Part shown: positions 1 through 6,594 of the stretch, in pieces
Position numbering within the stretch: position 1 is the first letter of the stretch
Layout of the letters: the number at the start of each line of letters is the position of its first letter
Origin: JAKAWW01 sp049966775
Lineage (GTDB): Archaea > Micrarchaeota > Micrarchaeia > Micrarchaeales > Micrarchaeaceae
Direction of reading: 5' to 3'
Assembly: GCA_049966775.1 (NCBI GenBank)
Contig: JBMFTZ010000026.1
Location: forward strand, 1-12,263
Length of the DNA: 12,263 bases
The notes under the pieces: model-generated
The model's input: the letters and a program-made list of their open reading frames with translations, nothing else
What the model was told of the DNA's origin: nothing
Database searches by the model: none
Position numbers and translations under genes: made by a program

Positions 1-688
1 AGACCTTTACAACAAGGACATACGCGGCGTTAGGATACCTTCAAAGAGGCAGGCTCAGCTCTACAGGATGCGCAAATGGCATAAGCGCGCCAGCATAGCG
101 AGCTCGAGCGAAAGGAACTATTTGATAGCACTGCCTGAGCTTACCCGCGTGTCAAGCTACCTCGGCTTGCCCGAAAACATAAGGGAGAGGGCGGCATTGC
201 TTTATAGGAAGTGTGTTCAAAACAACCTTATAAGGGGAAGGCCTATAGAAACAGTGGTGCAAGCTGTGATATATGCAGCTTGCCGCGCAGCAGGAATGCC
301 AAGGACGCTTGACGAGATAGCGAGCATAGCCGGTCTGCCTAAGAAAGAGATAGGCAGGGCTTACAGGGTGATATCCCACGAGCTAGACCTGAAGATACCA
401 CTCACCGATCCAATAGCGTATGTGCCCAGATATGTCAACGCGCTGAAGCTTAGCAGCGAGGCGCAAGAAAAGGCAATAGTGCTGCTCAAAGACGCGATGA
501 AGCGCGGGCTCATCTCCGGGAGAAGCCCTACCGGTGTAAGCGCCGCCGCAGTGTACATAGCAGGAGCATTGGTGGGCGAGCGCAGGACACAGAAGGAGGT
601 AGCAGACGTAGCCGGAGTGACAGAAGTGACAATAAGGAACAGGTATCGGGAGCTCAAGGAGCAGCTCAACATAGACGTGAACCTGTAA
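1..688 (+). CDS. tfb: Transcription initiation factor B (TFB), 5' end outside window
   Basis: TFB recruits RNA polymerase to the TBP-TATA complex and helps melt the promoter. The frame is open from base 2, so the gene begins upstream: 22 codons precede the first internal ATG at 68 and already read as B-linker sequence (SKRQAQLYRMRKWHKR). The zinc ribbon and B-reader are therefore off the left edge. Two cyclin-like repeats follow. Repeat 1 runs from about NYLIALPELTRV to LDLKI and includes IYAACRAAGMPRTLDEIA. Repeat 2 runs from DPIAYVPRYV to the end and includes a BRE-contacting helix-turn-helix-like stretch (TQKEVADVAGVTEVTIRNRY). The stop is TAA at 686-688, and the next gene starts 10 bases later, so the two are probably cotranscribed. 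ATG 68 is internal and not the real start. Recognition is secure. I cannot say whether the genome has further TFB paralogues. Confidence 0.95.
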   Translation, partial: DLYNKDIRGVRIPSKRQAQLYRMRKWHKRASIASSSERNYLIALPELTRVSSYLGLPENIRERAALLYRKCVQNNLIRGRPIETVVQAVIYAACRAAGMPRTLDEIASIAGLPKKEIGRAYRVISHELDLKIPLTDPIAYVPRYVNALKLSSEAQEKAIVLLKDAMKRGLISGRSPTGVSAAAVYIAGALVGERRTQKEVADVAGVTEVTIRNRYRELKEQLNIDVNL

Positions 689-698
689 ATTTGGTGAT

Positions 699-1109
699 GT
701 GACGCAGCGCCGTTTGCATGCGTTTGCCTTGGTGTTGGTGTTTGCAGCGGCATTCGTCGCACTCCAATATGCTAGTTCTGCTCAGCCAAACACCAGCTTC
801 GGCGGCGAGCTCAATGCAACCATTGCGTATATAAACATGGTAAACAAGAGCGCATACATCATTTTCTATCCGAACCTCACCAGCGCATACGCATACATAA
901 GCGAGGCAAAGAAGGCCGCTAGCAGCGACCCCCAGAACGCGAGCGCGCTGCTGGGTTTGGCAAAGGCCAGTGCGGAGAAGCAGCTCATGGCCGTGTACAA
1001 ATACAGAACAGAATCTGTCATCGTGCTTGCAGTTATCGCTGTGATCCTTGCAATTATCATATATATATACATGCGGCCTGTGCAAAGGGCCAGCATCAAG
1101 GGCAAGTAA
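699..1109 (+). CDS. Small N-glycosylation-rich single-span membrane protein, function unknown
   Basis: A 136-residue protein of no family I recognise. Residues 1-28 look like a signal peptide (MTQRRLH, then a hydrophobic core, then ASSAQP). Residues 29-104 would be an outer domain. Residues 105-125 form one strong transmembrane segment (VIVLAVIAVILAIIIYIY), followed by a short basic tail (RPVQRASIKGK), which predicts type I topology with the C-terminus inside. The outer domain has five N-x-S/T sequons at N31, N39, N49, N59 and N80, a high density. The section YISEAKKAASSDPQNASALLGLAKASAEKQ is helical and vaguely TPR-like. The start is GTG 699: GGTGAT at 693-698 abuts it and matches the archaeal anti-Shine-Dalgarno, and the overlapping ATG at 697 hits a stop at once. 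It lies 10 bases after tfb and is probably in the same transcript. A surface-layer or cell-envelope role is only inferred. Confidence 0.75.
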   Translation: MTQRRLHAFALVLVFAAAFVALQYASSAQPNTSFGGELNATIAYINMVNKSAYIIFYPNLTSAYAYISEAKKAASSDPQNASALLGLAKASAEKQLMAVYKYRTESVIVLAVIAVILAIIIYIYMRPVQRASIKGK

Positions 1110-1159
1110 GCGCTATGGTTCTAGCAACGCGGTGCTTTTCGGTCGCATTAGTCAAATGG

Positions 1160-1180
1160 CTAAATTTTGCATTTTTGCAG
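1160..1180 (+). terminator. Possible T-rich terminator after the membrane-protein gene
   Basis: Two T-runs (TTTT and TTTTT) separated by GCA lie 50-70 bases after the stop at 1109 and just before the TATA box of the next gene. Archaeal RNA polymerase can terminate on such T-tracts. I see no strong hairpin. This is placement plus composition only. Confidence 0.35.
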
Positions 1181-1186
1181 AATAAG

Positions 1187-1194
1187 CTTAAAAA
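1187..1194 (+). promoter_or_regulatory. TATA box of the TRAM-domain gene
   Basis: CTTAAAAA sits within a short duplicated element: AAGCTT at 1184-1189 and again at 1193-1198. It is about 45 bases before the start codon. A transcript would begin near 1216-1220, leaving a short leader that contains the GAGGTGG Shine-Dalgarno at 1222-1228. Confidence 0.55.
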
Positions 1195-1235
1195 GCTTCT
1201 TTAATTATTGTATATCGACCAGAGGTGGTTAAGTG

Positions 1236-1484
1236 ATGGGAGAGCAGGTAATGGAGGGTTTAGTGTACGAGCTAAAGATAATAGCGAAGGGAGCCCATGG
1301 TGAAGGAATAGGCAGGGTAGGCGATTTTGTGGTGTTTGTAAAGAATGCCAAGACACGGACCGGCAATACCTACAAGGTAAAGCTAACAAAGGCGTACCGC
1401 ACTTTCGGCTATGCCGAGCTTGAAGAGAGTAATGGGCAGTTTGTGGGGAGCGGCAGCCTCGTAGACCTCAGCGTTCCCGCATAG
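1236..1484 (+). CDS. TRAM-domain RNA-binding protein
   Basis: An 82-residue protein that is essentially one TRAM domain, the small OB-like beta-barrel also found in TrmA/MiaB-type RNA-modifying enzymes. Stand-alone archaeal TRAM proteins bind RNA and have been proposed to act as RNA chaperones resembling bacterial cold-shock proteins. The family pattern is clear: YELKIIAKGAHGEGIGRVG, then FVVFVKNA, then YKVKLTKAYRTFGYAELEE. The domain fills residues 8-66 with a short acidic/glycine tail. I chose ATG 1236, with GAGGTGG at 1222-1228 seven bases upstream. GTG 1233, one codon earlier, would add one Met but is too close to the Shine-Dalgarno. It has its own TATA box and is monocistronic by layout. 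The exact RNA target is unknown. Confidence 0.9.
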   Translation: MGEQVMEGLVYELKIIAKGAHGEGIGRVGDFVVFVKNAKTRTGNTYKVKLTKAYRTFGYAELEESNGQFVGSGSLVDLSVPA

Positions 1485-1517
1485 CCATCTGCCCCAGTGC
1501 GCAAATAAAAAGAAAAC

Positions 1518-1526
1518 CTTATATAA
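1518..1526 (+). promoter_or_regulatory. TATA box and T-rich leader of psmB-fttA
   Basis: CTTATATAA is preceded by the purine-rich AAAGAAAACC, a plausible BRE. The expected start site near 1546 leaves a leader of about 65 bases, long for this window. The leader holds several T-runs (1552-1556, 1560-1566, 1577-1585) before the GAGGTG Shine-Dalgarno at 1603-1608. A second TATA-like string, GTATATGA at about 1541-1548, could give a shorter leader. Confidence 0.55.
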
Positions 1527-1613
1527 TTATTGGTAGGATAGTATATGAATTCCTTTTGTGTTTTTTGTGGCGACTGTTTTGTTTTCTGCTTTATGCTTGT
1601 CAGAGGTGTATGA

Positions 1614-2255
1614 ATGGATAATATAAACTATTCTAAAATCATGAAGGGTACTACCACCATAGGTATGATCTGCAGTGACGGTGTCGTGATCGGTGCTGAC
1701 ACCAGGGCCACAATGGACACTTTTATATCTTCATCGGAAGCCAGAAAGGTGTGGAAGATTTCTGACAATATAGGCATGACTATAGCTGGCACTGTGGGTG
1801 ATGCGCAGGAGCTCATACGTATAATAAAGGCGCAGAGCGATCTCTATAAGATGAACGAGGGCAGACCGATGTCACCAAAGGCGGCAGCTTCGCTGCTCTC
1901 GATAATACTGCAGGAAAACAAGATGCTGCCGTTCTACGTCCAGCTTATCGTAGCTGGAATGGATGGCGACACCCCTCAGTTATACGATATGGACCCGCTT
2001 GGTGGGTATATTGACGATACAAAGTTCACCGCTACGGGCTCTGGTTCGCTCACTGCGCTGGGCTATATAGAAGACATGTACAAAAAGGGGCTCAGCACAA
2101 AGGACGCGGTCAAGGGCATTGCGAGGGCGCTGAGCATAGCCATGCGAAGGGATGCGGCGACCGGCGACAACATGGTAATCGCTACCATAACAAAGGACGG
2201 CTATGTAGAATACACGGGCAAGGAGCTGGAGAAGATACTGACAGCGGGCAAGTGA
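1614..2255 (+). CDS. psmB: Proteasome beta subunit (20S, catalytic)
   Basis: Proteolytic subunit of the archaeal 20S proteasome and an N-terminal nucleophile threonine protease. The 213 residues begin with a 12-residue propeptide ending in MKG; cleavage would expose Thr13 (TTTIGM) as mature Thr1. In mature numbering Asp17 and Arg19 (GADTRA) and Lys33 (EARKVW) are in place. GSGS at residues 142-145 supplies the serine equivalent to Ser129. RRDAATGD at 178-185 supplies the catalytic Asp, with Thr replacing the usual Ser169-equivalent, a mild change. The length is normal for the family. ATG 1614 follows GAGGTG at 1603-1608 by five bases. fttA begins 50 bases downstream with no clear promoter between them, so cotranscription is likely. 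From memory, psmB and aCPSF1 are also neighbours in Methanocaldococcus jannaschii. No alpha subunit is in this window. Confidence 0.96.
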   Translation: MDNINYSKIMKGTTTIGMICSDGVVIGADTRATMDTFISSSEARKVWKISDNIGMTIAGTVGDAQELIRIIKAQSDLYKMNEGRPMSPKAAASLLSIILQENKMLPFYVQLIVAGMDGDTPQLYDMDPLGGYIDDTKFTATGSGSLTALGYIEDMYKKGLSTKDAVKGIARALSIAMRRDAATGDNMVIATITKDGYVEYTGKELEKILTAGK

Positions 2256-2304
2256 GCGCAATCTATTGATACATTCTGTTTTGGGTCTCTAATCTTTTAG
2301 TGAT

Positions 2305-4266
2305 TTGTTGGAAGAAAAGAATTCCGATGAAAACGGCAAAGCGCGTGCGGAAGAGCTGTTCAGCAAGATAGCATCAATGCTGCCTGATGAGATCAGTTTT
2401 GTCAAAGCGGAATTTGAGGGCCCCGATATTGTAATATACATGAGGAACCCCAAGCCGCTATACGAAAACGATTCCATAATAAGGAATGCCGCATCGGCGG
2501 TCAAGAAAAAGCTTATAATAAGGAGCGACGGCTCTGTGCTAATGCCACCAGAGAAGGCTACAGAAATAATCAATTCTCTCATACCGAAGGAGGCCGTTGT
2601 GGCTGGCATAAGGTTCGTGCCCGAATTCTCCGAAGTATACATAGAAGCACTCAAGCCCGGCCTTGTAATAGGCAAGGGCGGCTCCACCTTGAAGGAGATA
2701 GCAATACAGACTTATTGGACACCGAAGGTATTGAGAACGCCGACGATGAACAGCGACACCATAAAGGGTGTGAGGCAGCTGTTCTTCAGCGAAGCCGCTT
2801 TTAGAAAGAAGTTCCTTCTCGGAGTAGGCAAGAACATTAACAAGACGATAGTAAAGAGCGAATGGCTCAAGGCCACCGCGCTTGGGGGCTTCCGCGAAGT
2901 GGGCAGGAGCACGCTTCTGCTCGAAACGCCGAATTCGAAAGTGCTGGTGGACTGCGGGCTGAGCCCCGAGCCTTCAATAAAGGGGCTCGACGCGAATGGT
3001 GATTCCGAGGTCAACAAGGCCTTCCCGTACCTTGAGAATGCCAATATATCGATAAACGAGCTTGACGCAGTGGTGCTGACGCATGCGCATATGGACCACA
3101 TAGGCTTCGTACCATATCTATTCAAGTTCGGCTACGATGGGCCCGTATACTGCACGCCGCCGACCAGGGATCTTGCCGCGCTGCTGCTCAATGACTACAT
3201 AAAGCTTGTCGCAAGGAGCGGCGGCACTCCGCTTTACGACGAAAAGGACGTGAAGAAGATGCTCACGCACATGATAGCCAGGGATTACGAGGAGGTCACA
3301 AATATCACGGACGAGCTGAAACTCACGTACCACAATGCTGGCCACATACTGGGCAGCGCCACCGTGCATCTCCATGTCGGTGAAGGCGTATACAACATAG
3401 TGCATACGGGAGACATGAAATACGGCTTCACCAGGCTCTTTGATCCCGCCACCACAAGGTACCCAAGGATAGACGCACTTTTCATAGAGAGCACCTACGG
3501 GGGTGCAAACGACATCACAAAGAGCAGGAACGATGCCGAGCTTGAGCTCATGGACACGGTGAAGCGCACTATAGACAACGGCGGCAAGGTTCTTATACCG
3601 CTATTCGCAGTGGGCAGGAGCCAGGAGGTGCAGCTTGTCCTAGAGAACTACATAGCGAACAGCCCCAAATACAAGCTAGATGTGCCGGTCTATCTTGATG
3701 GAATGATACTCGAGGCAAGCGCCATACATACAGCCTACCCAGAATACTTGAAGGAGAGCCTTAGAAACCGCATACTAAACAACAGGTCGCCATTCGAAAG
3801 CGAGATATTCGAGATCATAAAAGGCGAGAGATCAGATATAAGCGAAAAAGGGCCAGCCATAATTCTGGCTAGCGGGGGTATGCTAAATGGCGGGGCAAGC
3901 CTTGAATACCTGCGCATGCTGGCCGACGATCCTAAGAACACAATGATCTTTGTCGGTTATAACAGTTCCAACTCGCTTGGCAGAAGGATACAGAACGGTT
4001 TGAAGGAAGTGCCGCTTCCAGACGAGGAGGGCAAGCTGATGCCCGTAAACATAAACATGAACGTAACCACCATAGAGGGCTTTTCTGGCCACAGCGACAG
4101 GCGCCAGCTGATGAGCTTCATGGAAAACATAAGGCCAAGGCCGAAGAACGTCTACACAATGCACGGCGAAGAGCAGAAGTGCGAGGATCTTGCGAGATCG
4201 ATAGGTAGAATGCTGCATGTTGAGGCTAGGGCGCCAATGAACCTCGATTCCATAAGGCTGAAGTAG
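2305..4266 (+). CDS. fttA: Archaeal CPSF-type beta-CASP ribonuclease / transcription termination factor FttA (aCPSF1)
   Basis: A metallo-beta-lactamase/beta-CASP nuclease that cuts nascent RNA at U-rich sites and terminates transcription in archaea. The 653 residues are close to the family's usual ~640. In order: two N-terminal KH-type domains (about 15-75 and 85-150, with GKGG at 123-126), then the MBL fold with HAHMDH at 260-265, His347 (NAGHILGS) and Asp370 (HTGD), and the beta-CASP motifs A Glu395 (FIESTYGG), B His596 (GFSGHSD) and C His620 (TMHGEE). All catalytic positions are present. The start is TTG 2305, next to GTGAT at 2300-2304. An in-frame TAA at 2290 excludes an upstream start, and the next Met would cut into the first KH domain. 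The stretch GYNSSNSLGRRIQ (551-563) differs from the usual GYQAEGTLGRRIQ. It lies 50 bases after psmB. Confidence 0.95.
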   Translation: MLEEKNSDENGKARAEELFSKIASMLPDEISFVKAEFEGPDIVIYMRNPKPLYENDSIIRNAASAVKKKLIIRSDGSVLMPPEKATEIINSLIPKEAVVAGIRFVPEFSEVYIEALKPGLVIGKGGSTLKEIAIQTYWTPKVLRTPTMNSDTIKGVRQLFFSEAAFRKKFLLGVGKNINKTIVKSEWLKATALGGFREVGRSTLLLETPNSKVLVDCGLSPEPSIKGLDANGDSEVNKAFPYLENANISINELDAVVLTHAHMDHIGFVPYLFKFGYDGPVYCTPPTRDLAALLLNDYIKLVARSGGTPLYDEKDVKKMLTHMIARDYEEVTNITDELKLTYHNAGHILGSATVHLHVGEGVYNIVHTGDMKYGFTRLFDPATTRYPRIDALFIESTYGGANDITKSRNDAELELMDTVKRTIDNGGKVLIPLFAVGRSQEVQLVLENYIANSPKYKLDVPVYLDGMILEASAIHTAYPEYLKESLRNRILNNRSPFESEIFEIIKGERSDISEKGPAIILASGGMLNGGASLEYLRMLADDPKNTMIFVGYNSSNSLGRRIQNGLKEVPLPDEEGKLMPVNINMNVTTIEGFSGHSDRRQLMSFMENIRPRPKNVYTMHGEEQKCEDLARSIGRMLHVEARAPMNLDSIRLK

Positions 4267-4310
4267 CCCTTGATCAATTATTTCTAGCAATCTGGCCTGC
4301 TAAAGGAAGG

Positions 4311-4318
4311 TATAAATA
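4311..4318 (+). promoter_or_regulatory. TATA box of the 529-residue gene
   Basis: TATAAATA, preceded by AAAGGAAGG (BRE-like), lies 39 bases before ATG 4350. The start site would fall near 4338-4341, at the GGTG Shine-Dalgarno (4341-4344), giving a leader of about ten bases. Confidence 0.65.
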
Positions 4319-4349
4319 TAATAAAAGCCGATATTATAATGGTGCGTCT

Positions 4350-5939
4350 ATGACCACTGGTTTTAAGAGTATTGACATAAGATACATGCAGCAAGACCTA
4401 GAGAAGGCTGCCAAAGGCATCATTGAAAGAATAAACGATATGTTTGATACCAAACGGGACTTCAGTGCCATATTTAAATTCCTTAATGGCGAGCTCCTGC
4501 CGCTCGAGGAAATGAACGCCGAAGCAAGAAAGCGCGAGATTAACGAAAAGTACGATAAGAGGATACAGAAGCTTGGTAGTGAAGCATCAGGCATAGACAA
4601 GCGGAAAAAGCTGGAGGAGAAGCGGGATCAGCTTCTCAAGGCGGTAGACGCCGAAGTTGAGAGCATTAGAAATGCGGTATCAAGCATGTCCGAATCAGGC
4701 ATCAACTTTTCCGGTAAGGGCTTAATAGAGCACGAATCGGGGGTAAAATCAGTCCAAGACATATTTAATCGGTTCATTCAGGTATACGGTATTTATCTCG
4801 AAACAGGGGACATCAACGGGTTCCACAAGCATGTAGATGAGTTTGCGAAGTATTCCGTTATTCCAGCACACAAAGTGCCTGATGAGCTAGCAGAAATCGG
4901 AAGCTTTTTGAAAAGCACCAATGGTGATATCCAAAGATATGTATCACTTTTAAAGGGCATGTTCGATTCCAGCTACCTTGACGAGTTTAAGGTGTGGTTA
5001 AAGGAGCACCAGGGTGCAAATATAGACAAATACCGCAACGAGGTCAAAAATAGGATCAAGACAGAAATGGGCGGAATTTCAAATGTTATGGACAAAACGC
5101 AGAAAGGTGCTGCCACCCTGCTTTTCGATTTCATCATGCTCCGCATAATGGTGGACATCAGCGACGAAATTTCCGAAAAGGGCAGCTTCATGGCTGGGGT
5201 GGAGTTCTATAACAAAAAGAGGTCAAACCCCGATGCCTATGTGGCCGAGCTGGTAAAGAAAGCAGTAGACGTAGGCATAGTTGCACCCAAGAAATCTGCT
5301 CCAAGCGAAGGGGCCACTGCCAAGGCGTACGGAGGTGTGCAAGAGCAGAGGGAAGGGCCAAAATTTGCAATCGACGGCAACAAGCGCGTCGACCGCAACT
5401 GGGTCAAAGACGCAAGAGCATACTGGGAGCAGTTGAAGAAAGAGAACGGCGCAAGCAGCGAAAGCATAGACCGTATGTTAAGTAGCATCGAAAACAACAA
5501 TGATGCCACTGTAGTCGAAGCGTTCGGCGCGTGGAAAGAGATAAACAAGGTGTGGCTCCAGAAGCAACAGACGCTGGATCCTAAAGACGCGGAGATGTTG
5601 CTTAAGCGCTCCGAGAGCGCGGTGAGCATGGAAGAGCTTGAGGTACTGTGGCGCATCGAGCTTGCGATGTTCGCCCAGCGCAGGCGGTCTGATTTCATGT
5701 TCTCCGATGAAGAATTGGAGCGCATGCAAAACAAGATAAACGCAAAGGACGGCACATATTGGGGCGAGTTGTACTACCGCATGCTCAAGAGGCTTCAAGA
5801 ACTAGAAGAAGAAAGAATAGTGGCGCAGAAAAAGGTCAGCCAGGTGCCACCCTTAGAAGTGCCCAAAGAGAAGACGCCAGAGGTGCAAACTGCCAACGTG
5901 AGCAGGAGCCAGCTTCCACCGCCACCGCCGACCTCATAA
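4350..5939 (+). CDS. Large cysteine-free helical protein of unknown function with proline-rich tail
   Basis: I recognise no family. The 529 residues are highly charged and almost wholly helical, with no signal peptide, no convincing transmembrane segment and no cysteine. Residues 52-110 form a likely coiled coil (for example EARKREINEKYDKRIQKL). A helical section runs 130-310 and includes one amphipathic stretch, ATLLFDFIMLRIMVDI (255-270). A low-complexity linker follows at 312-340. A second charged helical domain (345-495) carries regularly spaced Trp (351, 359, 395, 402, 434, 471). The tail (499-529) is Pro-rich and ends in five consecutive prolines plus TS. ATG 4350 follows GGTG by five bases. 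It has its own promoter and converges with the 134-residue gene. A scaffold or structural role would be a guess. Coding status is supported by the promoter, the Shine-Dalgarno and the long open frame. Confidence 0.8.
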   Translation: MTTGFKSIDIRYMQQDLEKAAKGIIERINDMFDTKRDFSAIFKFLNGELLPLEEMNAEARKREINEKYDKRIQKLGSEASGIDKRKKLEEKRDQLLKAVDAEVESIRNAVSSMSESGINFSGKGLIEHESGVKSVQDIFNRFIQVYGIYLETGDINGFHKHVDEFAKYSVIPAHKVPDELAEIGSFLKSTNGDIQRYVSLLKGMFDSSYLDEFKVWLKEHQGANIDKYRNEVKNRIKTEMGGISNVMDKTQKGAATLLFDFIMLRIMVDISDEISEKGSFMAGVEFYNKKRSNPDAYVAELVKKAVDVGIVAPKKSAPSEGATAKAYGGVQEQREGPKFAIDGNKRVDRNWVKDARAYWEQLKKENGASSESIDRMLSSIENNNDATVVEAFGAWKEINKVWLQKQQTLDPKDAEMLLKRSESAVSMEELEVLWRIELAMFAQRRRSDFMFSDEELERMQNKINAKDGTYWGELYYRMLKRLQELEEERIVAQKKVSQVPPLEVPKEKTPEVQTANVSRSQLPPPPPTS

Positions 5940-5943
5940 GCCA

Positions 5944-6348
5944 TTAGCCACTTCTTACCATCTCCTTTATGTCACGGGTAAGCTTTATTACCTCTTCTAG
6001 CTCCAGCTTTTCCTCTTTCGTAAGCCCCTCCTGCTTCTTTATTAGGCTTTCTTCTATCGCTTGCAGCAGCCTCGCCCACTCTTCAGTTTCGTCCCTTACC
6101 AGCTCCAGCACTTCCTTGTCAGTGGCGAAAAGGTTGAGCAACATGAGCAGCTTCTCATTATCGCCGATATCCTCTTTGGCTTCAAGCCTCTTTGTTATAT
6201 GATCCCTAAGCTCCCTTATGTCGTGGATGCTTAGTGCGTCGTTTTTCTTTGTGATGCCCCTTGCAGCTTTCGTGACCGAGAGGATTGCGGCGTGCAACTG
6301 GCCTATAAGCGTGCTGATCGAGCGCGACTTTAACCCATCTTCAAGCAT
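5944..6348 (-). CDS. Small helical protein of unknown function
   Basis: A 134-residue, cysteine-free, highly charged protein that I cannot assign to a family. It appears all-helical, with a probable coiled-coil half at about 50-130 (for example LTKEEKLELEEVIKLTRDIK) and no signal peptide or transmembrane segment. Starting ATG 6348, its TATA-like box (6375-6384 on this strand) is only about 30 bases upstream, so the transcript may be leaderless or nearly so; GATGATTA just before the start is at best a weak Shine-Dalgarno. Its stop is 4 bp from the stop of the 529-residue gene on the other strand. Both proteins share the same composition (helical, charged, no Cys), so a functional link is possible but unproven. 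Confidence 0.65.
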   Translation of the reverse strand: MLEDGLKSRSISTLIGQLHAAILSVTKAARGITKKNDALSIHDIRELRDHITKRLEAKEDIGDNEKLLMLLNLFATDKEVLELVRDETEEWARLLQAIEESLIKKQEGLTKEEKLELEEVIKLTRDIKEMVRSG

Positions 6349-6374
6349 TTAATCATCATAACATATTGAAGCGG

Positions 6375-6384
6375 TAAATATAAA
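6375..6384. promoter_or_regulatory. TATA-like box usable on both strands
   Basis: TAAATATAAA reads as a TATA box on either strand. On the minus strand it is placed for a start site near 6352, just ahead of ATG 6348. On the plus strand it would start transcription near 6408, next to the in-frame GTG at 6411. Confidence 0.45.
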
Positions 6385-6508
6385 TGTTTTAGGCATTGCC
6401 TGATGCGCCTGTGGTTGTTGAAAATCCTATTGTAAACCCCTCTGCACCCAAGGAATCATTGAAAAATATGGTCGAAGGCGGAAGGTCAGTCGGCCCGTTT
6501 TTGTATTG

Positions 6509-6530
6509 ACAAGAAACAAAGAAAAAAATT
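6509..6530 (-). terminator. T-tract terminator of the AMMECR1/tRNA-Ile transcript
   Basis: On the minus strand this reads as a run of seven T followed by CTTTGTTTCTTG. It lies about 65 bases after the tRNA 3' end. A short hairpin, ATGCG-TTTTAGG-CGCAT (6593 to 6577), directly follows the tRNA. T-tracts are the usual archaeal intrinsic stop signal. Confidence 0.5.
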
Positions 6531-6594
6531 TAGGTTTAGTGGAACTGATGGCTATTTAAATTTTCAACCCCCTCTGATGCGCCTAAAACGCATA

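Larger units (their letters stand above)
6349..6594. other. Intergenic stretch between the 134-residue gene and tRNA-Ile
   Basis: About 245 bases with no secure gene. It holds the TATA-like box at 6375-6384, a small palindrome AGGCATTGCCT (6391-6401), the 10-mer TGATGCGCCT twice (6401-6410 and 6575-6584), GTTTTAGGC at 6386-6394 with its inverse complement GCCTAAAAC at 6581-6589, a 32-codon plus-strand open frame (GTG 6411 to TGA 6509), and the T-tract terminator of the minus-strand tRNA unit. Confidence 0.5.

Noticed and set aside
361..762. Minus-strand frame of 133 codons opposite tfb
   Set aside because: Serine/alanine-rich translation typical of an antisense shadow; TFB homology on the plus strand explains the region.
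666..1085. Minus-strand frame of 139 codons opposite the membrane-protein gene, longer than the plus-strand frame
   Set aside because: Its translation is rich in Cys, His and Tyr with no domain pattern. The plus-strand frame has a Shine-Dalgarno, a signal peptide, sequons and a transmembrane segment.
6541..6594. C/D-box small RNA suggested by TGATGG, CTGA and TGATGCG strings
   Set aside because: No complete set of C, D', C' and D boxes at proper spacing and no terminal stem.
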